From Lachnospiraceae bacterium (GTDB taxonomy: Bacteria; Bacillota; Clostridia; Lachnospirales; Lachnospiraceae), in the NCBI GenBank assembly GCA_017412265.1, contig JAFPYK010000330.1:1-9995 (forward strand): a DNA stretch of 9,995 nt, read 5' to 3'. Positions 1 to 6,822 of the stretch are shown here, in pieces. The position numbers were made by a program, and so were the translations under genes. The first letter of the stretch is position 1. Each line of letters begins with the position of its first letter. The notes below the pieces were generated by a model, which made no database searches, was not told the DNA's origin, and saw nothing but the letters and a program-made list of their open reading frames with translations.

Positions 1-40
1 CTCCTTCGGAGCGTCCGGCTCGCTTACGCTTCGCCTGAAA

Positions 41-88
41 TCAAAACAGGCGTATCCCCTCTGTGCAAGCACAGGGGATACGCCTGTT
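41..88 (-). terminator. Hairpin terminator downstream of tRNA-Lys
   Basis: A long inverted repeat (arms about 45-66 and 69-88, with a 2-nt bulge near 60-61) forms a GC-rich hairpin. Read on the minus strand it lies about 75 nt past the tRNA 3' end and is followed by TTTTGATTT, a short broken U-tract. The plus strand has no U-tract after the hairpin, so the direction is taken as minus. Positions 1-40 beyond it hold a small hairpin (CTCC-TTC-GGAG) and nothing I can identify as coding. Confidence 0.65.
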
Positions 89-164
89 CCGATTTCGCGA
101 CCTCTTTAAACGAAAATGAAGCACCGTCCCCGCAGCATATTATCTGCAAAAACAATGCTCCAAG

Positions 165-237
165 TGCTCCCTCAGGGGCTCGAACCCTGGACACCCTGAT
201 TAAGAGTCAGGTGCTCTTCCAACTGAGCTAAGGAAGC
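165..237 (-). tRNA. tRNA-Lys (anticodon CTT)
   Basis: The minus strand folds as a complete 73-nt cloverleaf. The 7-bp acceptor stem is GCTTCCT paired with AGGGAGC (one G-T wobble). The D arm is GCTC/GAGC around AGTTGGAA, and the anticodon stem is CCTGA/TCAGG with loop CTCTTAA, giving anticodon CTT. The variable loop is GTGTC, and the T arm is CAGGG/CCCTG with loop TTCGAGC. The discriminator base is A. The CCA end is not encoded (CTTGG follows), so it must be added by nucleotidyltransferase. The gene appears monocistronic, with its own promoter and terminator. It decodes AAG lysine codons, which suits a GC-rich genome. Confidence 0.97.
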
Positions 238-270
238 GATTTCCTGCGTCTCTTCCGAAACGCAAGAATG

Positions 271-299
271 ATTATATAACAGGTTTACGGGAAATGCAA
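271..299 (-). promoter_or_regulatory. Sigma-A-type promoter for tRNA-Lys
   Basis: On the minus strand the -35 TTGCAT (294-299) and a perfect -10 TATAAT (271-276) are separated by exactly 17 bp. Transcription would start near 264, leaving a leader of about 27 nt before the tRNA. That leader contains a 7-bp hairpin (GCGTTTC/GAGACGC, 246-263) that could guide 5' processing. The -35 box begins only 18 bp after the stop codon of the hydrogenase gene, and no terminator is visible between them, so read-through from the hydrogenase is possible. Confidence 0.85.
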
Positions 300-317
300 G
301 CGTTTTTTCAAGTTTTT

Positions 318-1802
318 TTATCCCTCGTCCGGCATACTGCCGTCGCGGTACATCGAGAACTTGTCCATCGGGTATTTTTTCAGATTCTCGAGGATTCCGC
401 GCTTGTCTGCCTGCCCGAGGAGGTTCGTCCGCGCCTTCAGCACCTCATTTTCGGCCCGGTGCTTGGAAGGACCGCCGACGCAGCCGCCGGGGCAGATCAT
501 GCATTCCACGAAGTCCGTGTCGAGCTTTCCGACTTTCAGGAGGAGCATGGCTTTCCGGCACTCGTCTCCGCCGGCCACGGTCATGACGCGGATGTCATCG
601 ACGTCTTCGCCCATCTCCTTCATCACTTCAAGCACCGCGCCGCCGACGCCGCCGCTGCCGGCGAACTTCTTGCCGAAGACGGACGCCTCCTGGTACTCGC
701 CCTCCGCGGGCTCGATGGCAACGCCCTTCGCGTCCAGCATCGCCACGATCTCTCCGTAGGTCAGCGCGTAGTCCGCGGACTCCTTGATGAACTCGTTCTG
801 GGTCTCTCCCTTTTTCGCGATGCAGGGCCCGATAAAGACCGTGACGCAGTCCGGATCCAGAGACTTCAGATAACGCGAGACCGCAACCATCGGCGAGACC
901 GTCGTCGACTTATTTTCCGCATAGATCTTCGGGAAATGATGATGCAGCATCGAGATGAAAGCCGGGCAGCAGGAGGTTGTCATGATCTTGCTTTCCTTGC
1001 GGGCCTCGATCCACTCCTTCGCCTCATAGGCCGCGGTCATGTCGCCGCCGAGGCCGACCTCCACCATATCCGCGAATCCGGCCTTCTTGAGGGCCTGGCG
1101 GATCGCTCCCATCGTCACGTCCTTGCCGAACTGGCCTTCGGTCGCAGGCGCGCACATTGCGATGACACGCTTGCCGGCCTGGATCGCGCGGATCACGTCT
1201 ATCGTGTAGATCTTCGAGCCGATCGCACCGAACGGGCAGTTGTGAATACAGTGGCCGCAGTGGATGCATTTGCTCTCGTCGATCTGGCAGATGCCCGCCT
1301 CGTCATAGAAGATCGCGCCGACCGGGCAGGCCTTCTTGCAGGGGCGCTCCTGGTGCACGATCGCGCCGAACGGGCAGGCCTTCGCGCACTGGCCGCAGGA
1401 CTTGCACTTGGTCAGATCGATGTGCATCTTCGAATCGCCGGGGGTGATCGCGCCGAACTTGCAGGAGTTCAGGCACGCTTTACCGAGGCAGAACCGGCAC
1501 ACGTCGGTCACAAAATAGTCCTGGATCGTGCAGTCGTCGCACGCGGCCGGAATGACCTGGACCACATTCTTGGACTGATGCGAGGGTTCCGGGCACTCGC
1601 CCATCGCCAGGCGGATACGCCCGCGCACGATCTCTCTTTCCTTGTAGACGCAGCAGCGGTACTCCGCTTTGGGTCCCGGGCTAACCTCGTAGACGATGCG
1701 GTCGGTCTCCTCGGGAGTCAGTTTCTCCTCCCAGGCCAGCCGGCATACCTCCCGAAGTATGAAATGCTTTAACTCCACAATCCCTTTGTCGTTGGTGATC
1801 AT
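318..1802 (-). CDS. [FeFe] hydrogenase, group B-like (monomeric, ferredoxin-type clusters)
   Basis: This 494-aa protein carries an N-terminal iron-sulfur region and a C-terminal H-cluster domain. Cysteine clusters are C102/105/110/114, C133/136/139/143, C155/159 and C179/182/185/189, the last with NCPFGAI. The three H-cluster signatures are TSCCPAF (276-282), GPCIAKK (325-331) and ECMICPGGCVGGP (433-445). Likely H-cluster ligands are C279, C327, C437 and C441, with C278 as proton-transfer cysteine. The TSCCPAF and CPGGCVGGP forms and the N-terminal layout resemble group B rather than the classical group A enzyme (TSCCPMW). The reaction is reversible H2 formation, probably with ferredoxin in the cytoplasm; the direction in vivo is not known for this group. 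No maturase genes are in the window. The ATG at 1802 has GGGAGG 11 nt upstream. It follows the GH53 gene by 59 nt with no clear promoter, so co-transcription is likely. Confidence 0.93.
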   Translation of the reverse strand: MITNDKGIVELKHFILREVCRLAWEEKLTPEETDRIVYEVSPGPKAEYRCCVYKEREIVRGRIRLAMGECPEPSHQSKNVVQVIPAACDDCTIQDYFVTDVCRFCLGKACLNSCKFGAITPGDSKMHIDLTKCKSCGQCAKACPFGAIVHQERPCKKACPVGAIFYDEAGICQIDESKCIHCGHCIHNCPFGAIGSKIYTIDVIRAIQAGKRVIAMCAPATEGQFGKDVTMGAIRQALKKAGFADMVEVGLGGDMTAAYEAKEWIEARKESKIMTTSCCPAFISMLHHHFPKIYAENKSTTVSPMVAVSRYLKSLDPDCVTVFIGPCIAKKGETQNEFIKESADYALTYGEIVAMLDAKGVAIEPAEGEYQEASVFGKKFAGSGGVGGAVLEVMKEMGEDVDDIRVMTVAGGDECRKAMLLLKVGKLDTDFVECMICPGGCVGGPSKHRAENEVLKARTNLLGQADKRGILENLKKYPMDKFSMYRDGSMPDEG

Positions 1803-1861
1803 CGCTTTTCTATCCTCCCAGATGAATTTTCATTTGTTTCGATCTATATGGTCCGGTGACT

Positions 1862-3835
1862 CTACTCACTCACCGAATTGAGCTTCGCGTCGTCGATCTT
1901 GCCCCAGGCGCCGTTTCCTTCGCCCGCGCATTTCACATGAAGGCCGACCGTGACCAGCTCCCCTTCCGGCACGGTAAACTTCGCCACCCCGCCGGTGTGC
2001 CAGTCATTATACCAGGTGATCTCCATGAGGTCGCCCCGGATCATCTCGCCGCCCAGCATCACGAACGGATAGATCTCGGTCTCGCCGGCGTCGCCGCCCA
2101 TGATCGAGATCTCGAACCGGTAATCGCCCGCCGGGAGGTCCCTGACCAGCTGCATGAGGTTAAAGTCCACCGTTCCGGGCTTCGCGCTCCAGAAATGCAT
2201 GTGCCAGGTGCCGGAGAGGGAATCGGTCCCTTTTTCTTCGGCGTAGATCTGGTCCGCACCGCCCCGGTCCTCAACGAACCAGCCCTCGGAGCCCCCGTCC
2301 TCAAATCCCGGATTCTCCAGGAAATTGTACTCGACCATCGACAGATAGCAGCGGGCCTGCATGCCCTCCGCTTCGCCGGCGATCTCGTACTTCGCGGGGC
2401 CGCCCTCGTACATCTTCTGAAGCTCTGCGTCGGTCACCTTCCAGGTCACCGGCACCTCCTGCTTCGAGCCGTCGTTCATGACCGCGTTCACCTTCTCCGG
2501 CATCGCGATCGTCCCGTTTAAGTCCACCTCGAGATAGGTGTCCTCCAGCGCGTCCGCCTTCACCGGGACCTCATTGCCGTAGCGGATCAGGTTGAAGACC
2601 TGCAGGGACTCGAGCGGCTTGCCCTCCGCGTCAAACATCGCCTGGTTGTCCACCGCGCTTCCGCCGTAATACTTGCCCGCGTCGTCCGGGTCATAGGCCG
2701 CCGCGTAGCTCGAGGCCCAGCCCGAGCCGTATTTCTCCCAGAGCGCCGAGTTCTCCTCCCAGGAGCTTCCGCCGACACTGATCCAGGTGCCCTCCCAGTA
2801 GACCACGCCCAGGCAGTCCTTCGCGTGGTTCGCGGCGACGTCGAAGACATCGCGCACCGAGTTGGCCTGCCCCTGCACGGTGTACGGATAGTTCTTGACC
2901 ACCGCGCTGCCGTCGCCGATGGTGTTGCCGGAGAAGTCCGTGTCCTCGCCGGTGTATGCATAGGACGTCTCGACGATCAGCGTCTTCTTGCCGTAGGTCT
3001 GCGCGACCTCGCTCAGGACATTTCCCAGGTTCTCCAGCGTCCCGTGCCAGAACGGATAGTAGGAGCTTGCAAATACATCGTAGTCCACCTGGTAATAGTC
3101 CAGCTTCTTCGCGTAATCCATGTAGCGGCCCGCGGTCTCGGGGTTCGCGAAATGAACCGCCACCAGCGCCTTCGGGAAGACCTCCCTCGTCGCCTTCGCG
3201 CCGGCCTGCATGATGTACTGGATGTCGAACCATTTCGTCTCGCCTGCCAGCGCGCCGTTGGTCTCATTGCCCACCTGGACCATGCGGACCTTCACGCCGG
3301 CCTTCTTGAGCTTCTCCAGGCACTCCTTCGTGTACTGGTAAGCGGCCTCGGTCTTCTCCTCGATGGCCATGCCTTCCCAGGCCCGCGGGCACATCTGCTT
3401 GTTCGGGTCCGCCCAGAAATCCGAGTAGTGGAAGTCCACCAGCAGGGACATCCCGAAGCCCGTCGCGCGCTTTCCGATCTCGACCGCGGTGTCGATGTTG
3501 CAGTTGCCGCCGCCGAAGCCGTTGCCCTCCGCGTCAAACGGGTCGTTCCAGACACGCACGCGGATCGTGTTCACCCCAGCTTCCGCGAGGGTCTGAAACA
3601 CATCCTGCTCTTCTCCCGCGTAATTGCGGTACACCACGCCGGACGCCTCCTCCGCAAGCACCGAGGATGCGTCCATGCCGCAGATGAAGTCCTCCGGCAG
3701 GTTCTCCACCTTCTTCACATAGAGCGAATTGCCCTCCAGCTTCTTCTTCGGAATCACATCCTTCACCGATCCTTTCCCGCATCCGGCCAGAAGCAGGCAC
3801 AGACAGGCAGCCGCCATCCAACACATTTTCTTCAT
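1862..3835 (-). CDS. GH53 arabinogalactan endo-beta-1,4-galactanase, lipoprotein with Ig-like and C-terminal binding module
   Basis: This 657-aa protein should cleave beta-1,4-galactan side chains of pectin at the cell surface. Numbered from the ATG at 3835, residues 1-19 are a lipoprotein signal (MKK, hydrophobic core, lipobox LAGC, Cys19). The GH53 barrel spans about 50-425, with GMDASS, RVRVWNDP and DFHYSDFWADP, acid/base E191 in VGNET, nucleophile E289 in IVETSY, and a PRAW motif. Residues about 430-500 look like a bacterial Ig-like (Big_4-type) domain (LxGTIAMPEKVNAVMNDGSK, VPVTW). Residues about 505-655 start with NPGFE and end with an IDD strand, the pattern of a jelly-roll binding module, possibly CBM61-like (inferred). 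An in-frame TTG at 3859 would add 8 residues before the signal and overlap trmB, so the ATG is preferred. The gene starts 11 nt after the trmB stop, so one transcript is likely. Confidence 0.93.
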   Translation of the reverse strand: MKKMCWMAAACLCLLLAGCGKGSVKDVIPKKKLEGNSLYVKKVENLPEDFICGMDASSVLAEEASGVVYRNYAGEEQDVFQTLAEAGVNTIRVRVWNDPFDAEGNGFGGGNCNIDTAVEIGKRATGFGMSLLVDFHYSDFWADPNKQMCPRAWEGMAIEEKTEAAYQYTKECLEKLKKAGVKVRMVQVGNETNGALAGETKWFDIQYIMQAGAKATREVFPKALVAVHFANPETAGRYMDYAKKLDYYQVDYDVFASSYYPFWHGTLENLGNVLSEVAQTYGKKTLIVETSYAYTGEDTDFSGNTIGDGSAVVKNYPYTVQGQANSVRDVFDVAANHAKDCLGVVYWEGTWISVGGSSWEENSALWEKYGSGWASSYAAAYDPDDAGKYYGGSAVDNQAMFDAEGKPLESLQVFNLIRYGNEVPVKADALEDTYLEVDLNGTIAMPEKVNAVMNDGSKQEVPVTWKVTDAELQKMYEGGPAKYEIAGEAEGMQARCYLSMVEYNFLENPGFEDGGSEGWFVEDRGGADQIYAEEKGTDSLSGTWHMHFWSAKPGTVDFNLMQLVRDLPAGDYRFEISIMGGDAGETEIYPFVMLGGEMIRGDLMEITWYNDWHTGGVAKFTVPEGELVTVGLHVKCAGEGNGAWGKIDDAKLNSVSE

Positions 3836-3846
3836 CCTGTTGCCCG

Positions 3847-4485
3847 TCACTTTCTGCAAATGATATATTTATGAATCGGATTGCCGAGCGCGGAGAACTT
3901 CTCCTCGTACTCGGTCATCACATTGCCCTCCGCAAATTCACTGTGGTGCAGGTCATAGGTACACACAAGCATCTGCCATCCGGCCTCCCTCGCCTCATCC
4001 ACCGAGAAATCAAACAGCGGCCGGTTGTCGGTCTTAAACTCGATCTGACCGCCCTCTGCCAGGATCTGGTCGTAGCGGCGCAGGAATTCCCGCGACGTCA
4101 GCCGCCGCTTCGCGTGCCGGTCCTTCGGCCACGGATCCGAGAAATTCAGGTAGATCCGGTCCGCCTCGCCGGGTGCGAAAACCTCACACACCTCCTCCGC
4201 CTCCATGCGGATAAAGCGCAGGTTCGGGGCCTCCGTCTCCTCCTGCTTGTCCAGCGCCCGGATCAGGACGCTCGAATACTTCTCGATGCCCAGATAGTTG
4301 ATCTCCGGATGAAGCGCCGCCATCTCGCTGATAAACTTGCCCTTCCCCATACCGATCTCAATGTGGAGCGGACGGTCGTTCCCGAAGAGCTCCCTCCAGC
4401 GCCCGCGGTACGATTTCGGATCGTTGATGACAAACCGGTTCTCCTCGATTCTCTCCCGTGAACCCCTGATATTTCTAAGCCGCAT
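3847..4485 (-). CDS. trmB: tRNA (guanine-N7-)-methyltransferase
   Basis: This 212-aa protein transfers a methyl group from S-adenosylmethionine to N7 of G46 in the tRNA variable loop. Family hallmarks are the opening MRLRNIRGSRE, the SAM-binding IEIGMGKGKF (42-51), the acidic IEK after strand 2 (67-69), NFSDPWPKDRHAKRRL (114-129) and the C-terminal TEYEEKF (191-197). Length matches the family. The ATG at 4485 is chosen because GGAGAGGAA lies just upstream and the family N-terminus starts there; the open frame extends 24 codons further but crosses the promoter. It is the first gene of a minus-strand run with the GH53 gene. The pairing with a galactanase looks like neighbour placement, not a functional link. 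Confidence 0.96.
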   Translation of the reverse strand: MRLRNIRGSRERIEENRFVINDPKSYRGRWRELFGNDRPLHIEIGMGKGKFISEMAALHPEINYLGIEKYSSVLIRALDKQEETEAPNLRFIRMEAEEVCEVFAPGEADRIYLNFSDPWPKDRHAKRRLTSREFLRRYDQILAEGGQIEFKTDNRPLFDFSVDEAREAGWQMLVCTYDLHHSEFAEGNVMTEYEEKFSALGNPIHKYIICRK

Positions 4486-4517
4486 TGTAATTCCTCTCCG
4501 TCTTACATTCTGCTTAT

Positions 4518-4546
4518 AGTGTAGCAAATCCAGGACAAAAAGACAA
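4518..4546 (-). promoter_or_regulatory. Probable promoter of the trmB - GH53 - hydrogenase run
   Basis: On the minus strand the -35 TTGTCT (4541-4546) and -10 TACACT (4518-4523) are 17 bp apart, each matching consensus at 4 of 6 positions. An overlapping TATAAG (4513-4518) is a better -10 by itself but has only a poor -35 at the right distance. The promoter sits between the terminator of the upstream small gene and the trmB Shine-Dalgarno. Confidence 0.55.
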
Positions 4547-4557
4547 GAATCGTGCAA

Positions 4558-4591
4558 GAGGGGCCGGCCGGATTTCTCCGGTCGGCCCCTC
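4558..4591 (-). terminator. Strong hairpin terminator between the small minus-strand gene and trmB
   Basis: A 15-bp stem (4558-4572 with 4577-4591, one G-T wobble) closes a 4-nt loop. It lies about 50 nt past the stop codon at 4642 and directly before the trmB promoter on the same strand. The following minus-strand sequence is only moderately T-rich (CTTGCACGATTCTTGTCTTTTTG), so termination may be imperfect. Confidence 0.6.
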
Positions 4592-4641
4592 TCCGATCAG
4601 TTCCATTCACTGACGATTTTGCTTACGGTCAGACCCTTCCG

Positions 4642-4851
4642 TCACTCCTCCGAGTCCTCCCGTCTCCTGCGGATCACGAGCACGACCAGCGCAGCCGCTG
4701 CCGCGAAGAAATCCCCGTTCGACAGGTAATCCGCCAGCTCATCATCCGTGACGCTCTCCAGGATGAACTTGATGTTCAGGTCCGCGGCATCGTCGTTGTG
4801 GTAGGTGAAATACATCGTCGCCGTGGCTTCTTCTTCCTCTTCCGCCGGCAC
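4642..4851 (-). CDS. Hypothetical small protein, probably the 3' part of a decayed zinc-ribbon membrane protein
   Basis: I do not recognise this 69-aa protein. From a GTG at 4851 (GGAGG 12 nt upstream) it has an acidic start (AEEEEE), a soluble stretch (MYFTYHNDD...ILESVTDDELADYL), then a short hydrophobic run FFAAAAALVVLVI followed by RRRRED. The end resembles a membrane anchor or a degenerate sortase tail (LSNGD in place of LPxTGD), but the hydrophobic part is only about 13 residues. The same frame is open upstream to 5007 with coding-like third positions, suggesting the true gene was longer and has lost its start. It has a promoter at 5035-5063 and a terminator at 4558-4591, so it is or was an independent transcription unit. 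Function is unknown. Confidence 0.4.
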   Translation of the reverse strand: MPAEEEEEATATMYFTYHNDDAADLNIKFILESVTDDELADYLSNGDFFAAAAALVVLVIRRRREDSEE

Positions 4852-5007
4852 GCCCTGGCCCTTGCCTCCGAAGAGGTTCGCGGCAAATCTCTTCAGGTTG
4901 CCGATCAGGCTTCCGGTATCCGCCGGGATCTGTTTGCCGCCGGACAGTCCTCCCTGCGGCGCTTTGGCGCAGAGAGCCGCTCCGCGGACATAAGTCCGCG
5001 GGCACTT
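4852..5007 (-). pseudogene. Remnant N-terminus of the 4642-4851 gene with a broken zinc ribbon
   Basis: The frame of the downstream small gene stays open to a TAA at 5008-5010 but has no ATG, GTG or TTG start above 4851. Its first residues read KCPR-TYVRGAALCAK-APQ. This fits the common zinc-ribbon pattern CPxCGxxVxxxAxxCxxCGAP at nearly every position, except that the Cys-Gly pair is absent at both places where it belongs. The rest (GGLSGGKQIPADTGSLIGNLKRFAANLFGG) reads like a linker with mostly G/C third positions. I infer a gene that has lost its start codon and two metal ligands; a non-ATG start or a sequence error is possible. Confidence 0.35.
4982..5001. repeat. Perfect 8-bp inverted repeat with 4-nt loop
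   Basis: CCGCGGAC (4982-4989) and GTCCGCGG (4994-5001) enclose ATAA. On the minus strand it would form about 27 nt after the predicted transcription start of the small gene, so it would be a 5' leader hairpin. On the plus strand it is followed by a weak GCACTTTT, but no plus-strand gene lies upstream for it to terminate. Confidence 0.5.
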
Positions 5008-5034
5008 TTACGAGTCGATAATATGTCATGATCC

Positions 5035-5063
5035 ATTATACAGGCTCGGGCACTTCCGCACAA
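5035..5063 (-). promoter_or_regulatory. Promoter directed at the small minus-strand gene
   Basis: On the minus strand the -35 TTGTGC (5058-5063; 3 of 6 matches) and a perfect -10 TATAAT (5035-5040) are 17 bp apart, predicting a start near 5028. It is back-to-back with the carboxypeptidase promoter about 140 bp to the right. Confidence 0.55.
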
Positions 5064-5075
5064 CAATCTTCAAGA

Positions 5076-5102
5076 TGTGTATATATTTATTTGTGTATAT
5101 AT
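5076..5102 (+). repeat. AT-rich direct repeat (11 bp, twice) between divergent promoters
   Basis: TGTGTATATAT occurs at 5076-5086 and 5092-5102, a 16-bp period, in a locally AT-rich patch of an otherwise GC-rich window. It lies between the leftward promoter (5035-5063) and the rightward promoter (5199-5227). It could be a regulator-binding or DNA-unwinding site; the sequence shows only the repeat. Confidence 0.6.
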
Positions 5103-5198
5103 CCCTATTTGTCGGGCTTTGCCCCAATTATAACTTCTCTAATCCGTGCCGGCGCTCCCCGCTCCGCCTGCCGAAAACAAATGCCCGTGAAATACTTC

Positions 5199-5227
5199 TT
5201 GTACTTACGGGCGGTTTTTACTATAAT
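5199..5227 (+). promoter_or_regulatory. Promoter of the D-Ala-D-Ala carboxypeptidase gene
   Basis: The -35 TTGTAC (5199-5204) and a perfect -10 TATAAT (5222-5227) are separated by 17 bp. The start site would be near 5234, giving a leader of about 37 nt. The -35 box lies inside an inverted repeat (GCCCGT 5183-5188, ACGGGC 5207-5212), which could be an operator or coincidence. Confidence 0.8.
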
Positions 5228-5270
5228 TTCTCTATGTGTTTCCTTATTATTCGGATGGATGGTTGATCAG

Positions 5271-6770
5271 ATGAAGCAGAGAGTATTTCCTAAGATGTAC
5301 CGACTGGCAGCCCTGCTGCTCGCGCTGGCGATCGCGGCCGGCGGCACCCACACGGCCTCCGTGCGCGCCGCGGTGGACGACGCCTGGCTTGGCATGCCCC
5401 AGATCTCTGCCCAGACCGCCATTCTCATGGAACAGACCACCGGCTGCATCCTCTACGAGAAAGCCTCGCAGCAGAAGATGTACCCGGCCAGCCTGACGAA
5501 GATCCTGACCGCCCTGATCGTTCTGGAGAACTGCTCCCTCTCCGAGGAAGTCACCTTCTCCCACGACGCGGTTTTCAACACCTACGGCTCGAGCGCCGGC
5601 ATCAAAGAGGGCGAGATCCTCACCGTCGAGCAGTGCCTCTACGTGATGATGCTGGTCTCCGCCAACGAGGTCGCCTACGCCCTCGCGGAGCACGTCTCCG
5701 GCTACGGCAGGATCGACGAGTTCTCGAAGCTCATGAACGAGTACGCCGAGCGCCTCGGCTGCGTGAATTCTCATTTCCACAACCCGCACGGCCTGCCGGA
5801 CGAGCAGCACTGGACCTGCGCCTACGACCTGGCCCTGATCACGCAGGCGGCCATGCGCAACGAGACCTACCGCAAGATCACCTACACCCAGATCTACATC
5901 CTGCCCACCACCAACCTGACCGACGAGGAGCGCCACTGCAGCAACCACCACCAGATGCGCTACGCCTACCGCCTGCCCAAATTCAAATACGAATTCTGCA
6001 TCGGCGGCAAGACCGGCTACACCGACGACGCCGGCTACACGCTGGTGACCAACGCCCGCAAGGACGGAATGGAGCTGATCTGTGTCGTGATGGGCGCGGG
6101 CTCCCCTTACACCGACGAGATGAACCAGTACACCGATACCAGTTCCCTCTTCGAGACCGCATTTAAGAACTTCACCATGACCGACCCGGCCGCGTCAGAC
6201 CTGATCTCGCTGAATCATCTGCCGACCTTCGGCCGCTTCAATACACTGTTCTCAACCTTCTACAACCCGCTGCGCGCGGAAGGCGGCGGGCAGATCGTCA
6301 TCCCCCGGGGCGTCTCCCCGGATCTCGTGGAGACAAAGCTGCTGACCGTCCCCTACGCGGAGCAGAGCGGTGATTCGAGCCGCCTGGTAGCCACCGTCGA
6401 GTACCGGCTCGGCAGCCACGTGCTCGGCACCGGCAATGTGATCTTCACCCCTTCGGGGGCCGGCGAGATCCCTTCGGGACTCCTGCCGGAGAACTCAACC
6501 GAAGAGCAGGGCGAGATCGAGACAAAGCGGCGCAAGATCTCCTGGCCGGAGATTCATCTGCCGGAGATCCACCTGACCGAGAAAGGCATCCTGATCCTCG
6601 TGATCTGCGGCGTGATCCTGCTTCTGCTTCTCGGCCTCTTCCTCTACCGGCAGCTGGTCGTGATACCGCGGCGCAGAGAGGCCTCCCGCCGGGCCAGATA
6701 CCGGAACCTGGGAACGTACCAGAAGCCCCCGAAGCGAGGCTCACGCTCCTCCAGAGACCGGAGGCGATAG
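5271..6770 (+). CDS. D-alanyl-D-alanine carboxypeptidase (peptidase S11, DacF-like low-molecular-weight PBP)
   Basis: This 499-aa enzyme removes the terminal D-Ala from peptidoglycan pentapeptides outside the membrane. Numbered from the ATG at 5271, a signal peptide (about 1-34) ends near SVRAA-VDD. The three active-site motifs of the family are SLTK (74-77), SAN (130-132) and KTG (247-249, in GGKTGYTDDAGYT). The region about 305-395 corresponds to the C-terminal beta-rich PBP5 domain. Residues about 438-460 form a clear membrane helix, followed by a highly basic tail (RRREASRRARYR...RDRRR). Most relatives end in an amphipathic anchor helix, so a real membrane span with a long basic cytoplasmic tail is less usual. 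PEIHLPEIHL (426-434 region) is a short tandem duplication. The ATG is chosen because GGATGG lies 8 nt upstream; the longer open frame runs through the promoter. Confidence 0.95.
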   Translation: MKQRVFPKMYRLAALLLALAIAAGGTHTASVRAAVDDAWLGMPQISAQTAILMEQTTGCILYEKASQQKMYPASLTKILTALIVLENCSLSEEVTFSHDAVFNTYGSSAGIKEGEILTVEQCLYVMMLVSANEVAYALAEHVSGYGRIDEFSKLMNEYAERLGCVNSHFHNPHGLPDEQHWTCAYDLALITQAAMRNETYRKITYTQIYILPTTNLTDEERHCSNHHQMRYAYRLPKFKYEFCIGGKTGYTDDAGYTLVTNARKDGMELICVVMGAGSPYTDEMNQYTDTSSLFETAFKNFTMTDPAASDLISLNHLPTFGRFNTLFSTFYNPLRAEGGGQIVIPRGVSPDLVETKLLTVPYAEQSGDSSRLVATVEYRLGSHVLGTGNVIFTPSGAGEIPSGLLPENSTEEQGEIETKRRKISWPEIHLPEIHLTEKGILILVICGVILLLLLGLFLYRQLVVIPRRREASRRARYRNLGTYQKPPKRGSRSSRDRRR

Positions 6771-6780
6771 ATAAAAAAAC

Positions 6781-6822
6781 AAGGCGCATGGAAAATGAAT
6801 TCGTTTTCCCATGCGCCTTTTT
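6781..6822. terminator. Bidirectional terminator between convergent genes
   Basis: Arms 6781-6795 and 6804-6819 form a stem of about 14-15 bp with one bulged C. On the plus strand the hairpin ends in TTTTT (6818-6822); on the minus strand it is followed by TTGTTTTTTTAT (from 6773-6782). It ends the carboxypeptidase transcript (stop at 6770) and the GNAT/63-aa transcript (stop at 6822-6824, which touches the U-run). Confidence 0.9.

Noticed and set aside
294..1772. Long plus-strand open frame opposite the hydrogenase gene
   Set aside because: Antisense shadow: GC-rich codon bias leaves the opposite frame open. The minus-strand product has all the hydrogenase motifs.
3836..3859. TTG start for the GH53 gene at 3859
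   Set aside because: It would place eight extra residues ahead of a well-formed MKK lipoprotein signal and overlap the trmB stop; the ATG at 3835 fits better.
2825..3874. Plus-strand open frame opposite the GH53 gene
   Set aside because: Shadow of the GH53 coding frame; Leu/Arg/His-rich composition typical of antisense GC-rich codons.
4552..5031. Plus-strand open frame of 159 codons
   Set aside because: Runs through the 4558-4591 terminator stem and opposes the minus-strand small gene; no recognisable motif.
5028..5270. Upstream in-frame extension of the carboxypeptidase
   Set aside because: It contains the -35/-10 promoter and AT-rich repeats; the signal peptide and a ribosome site place the start at 5271.
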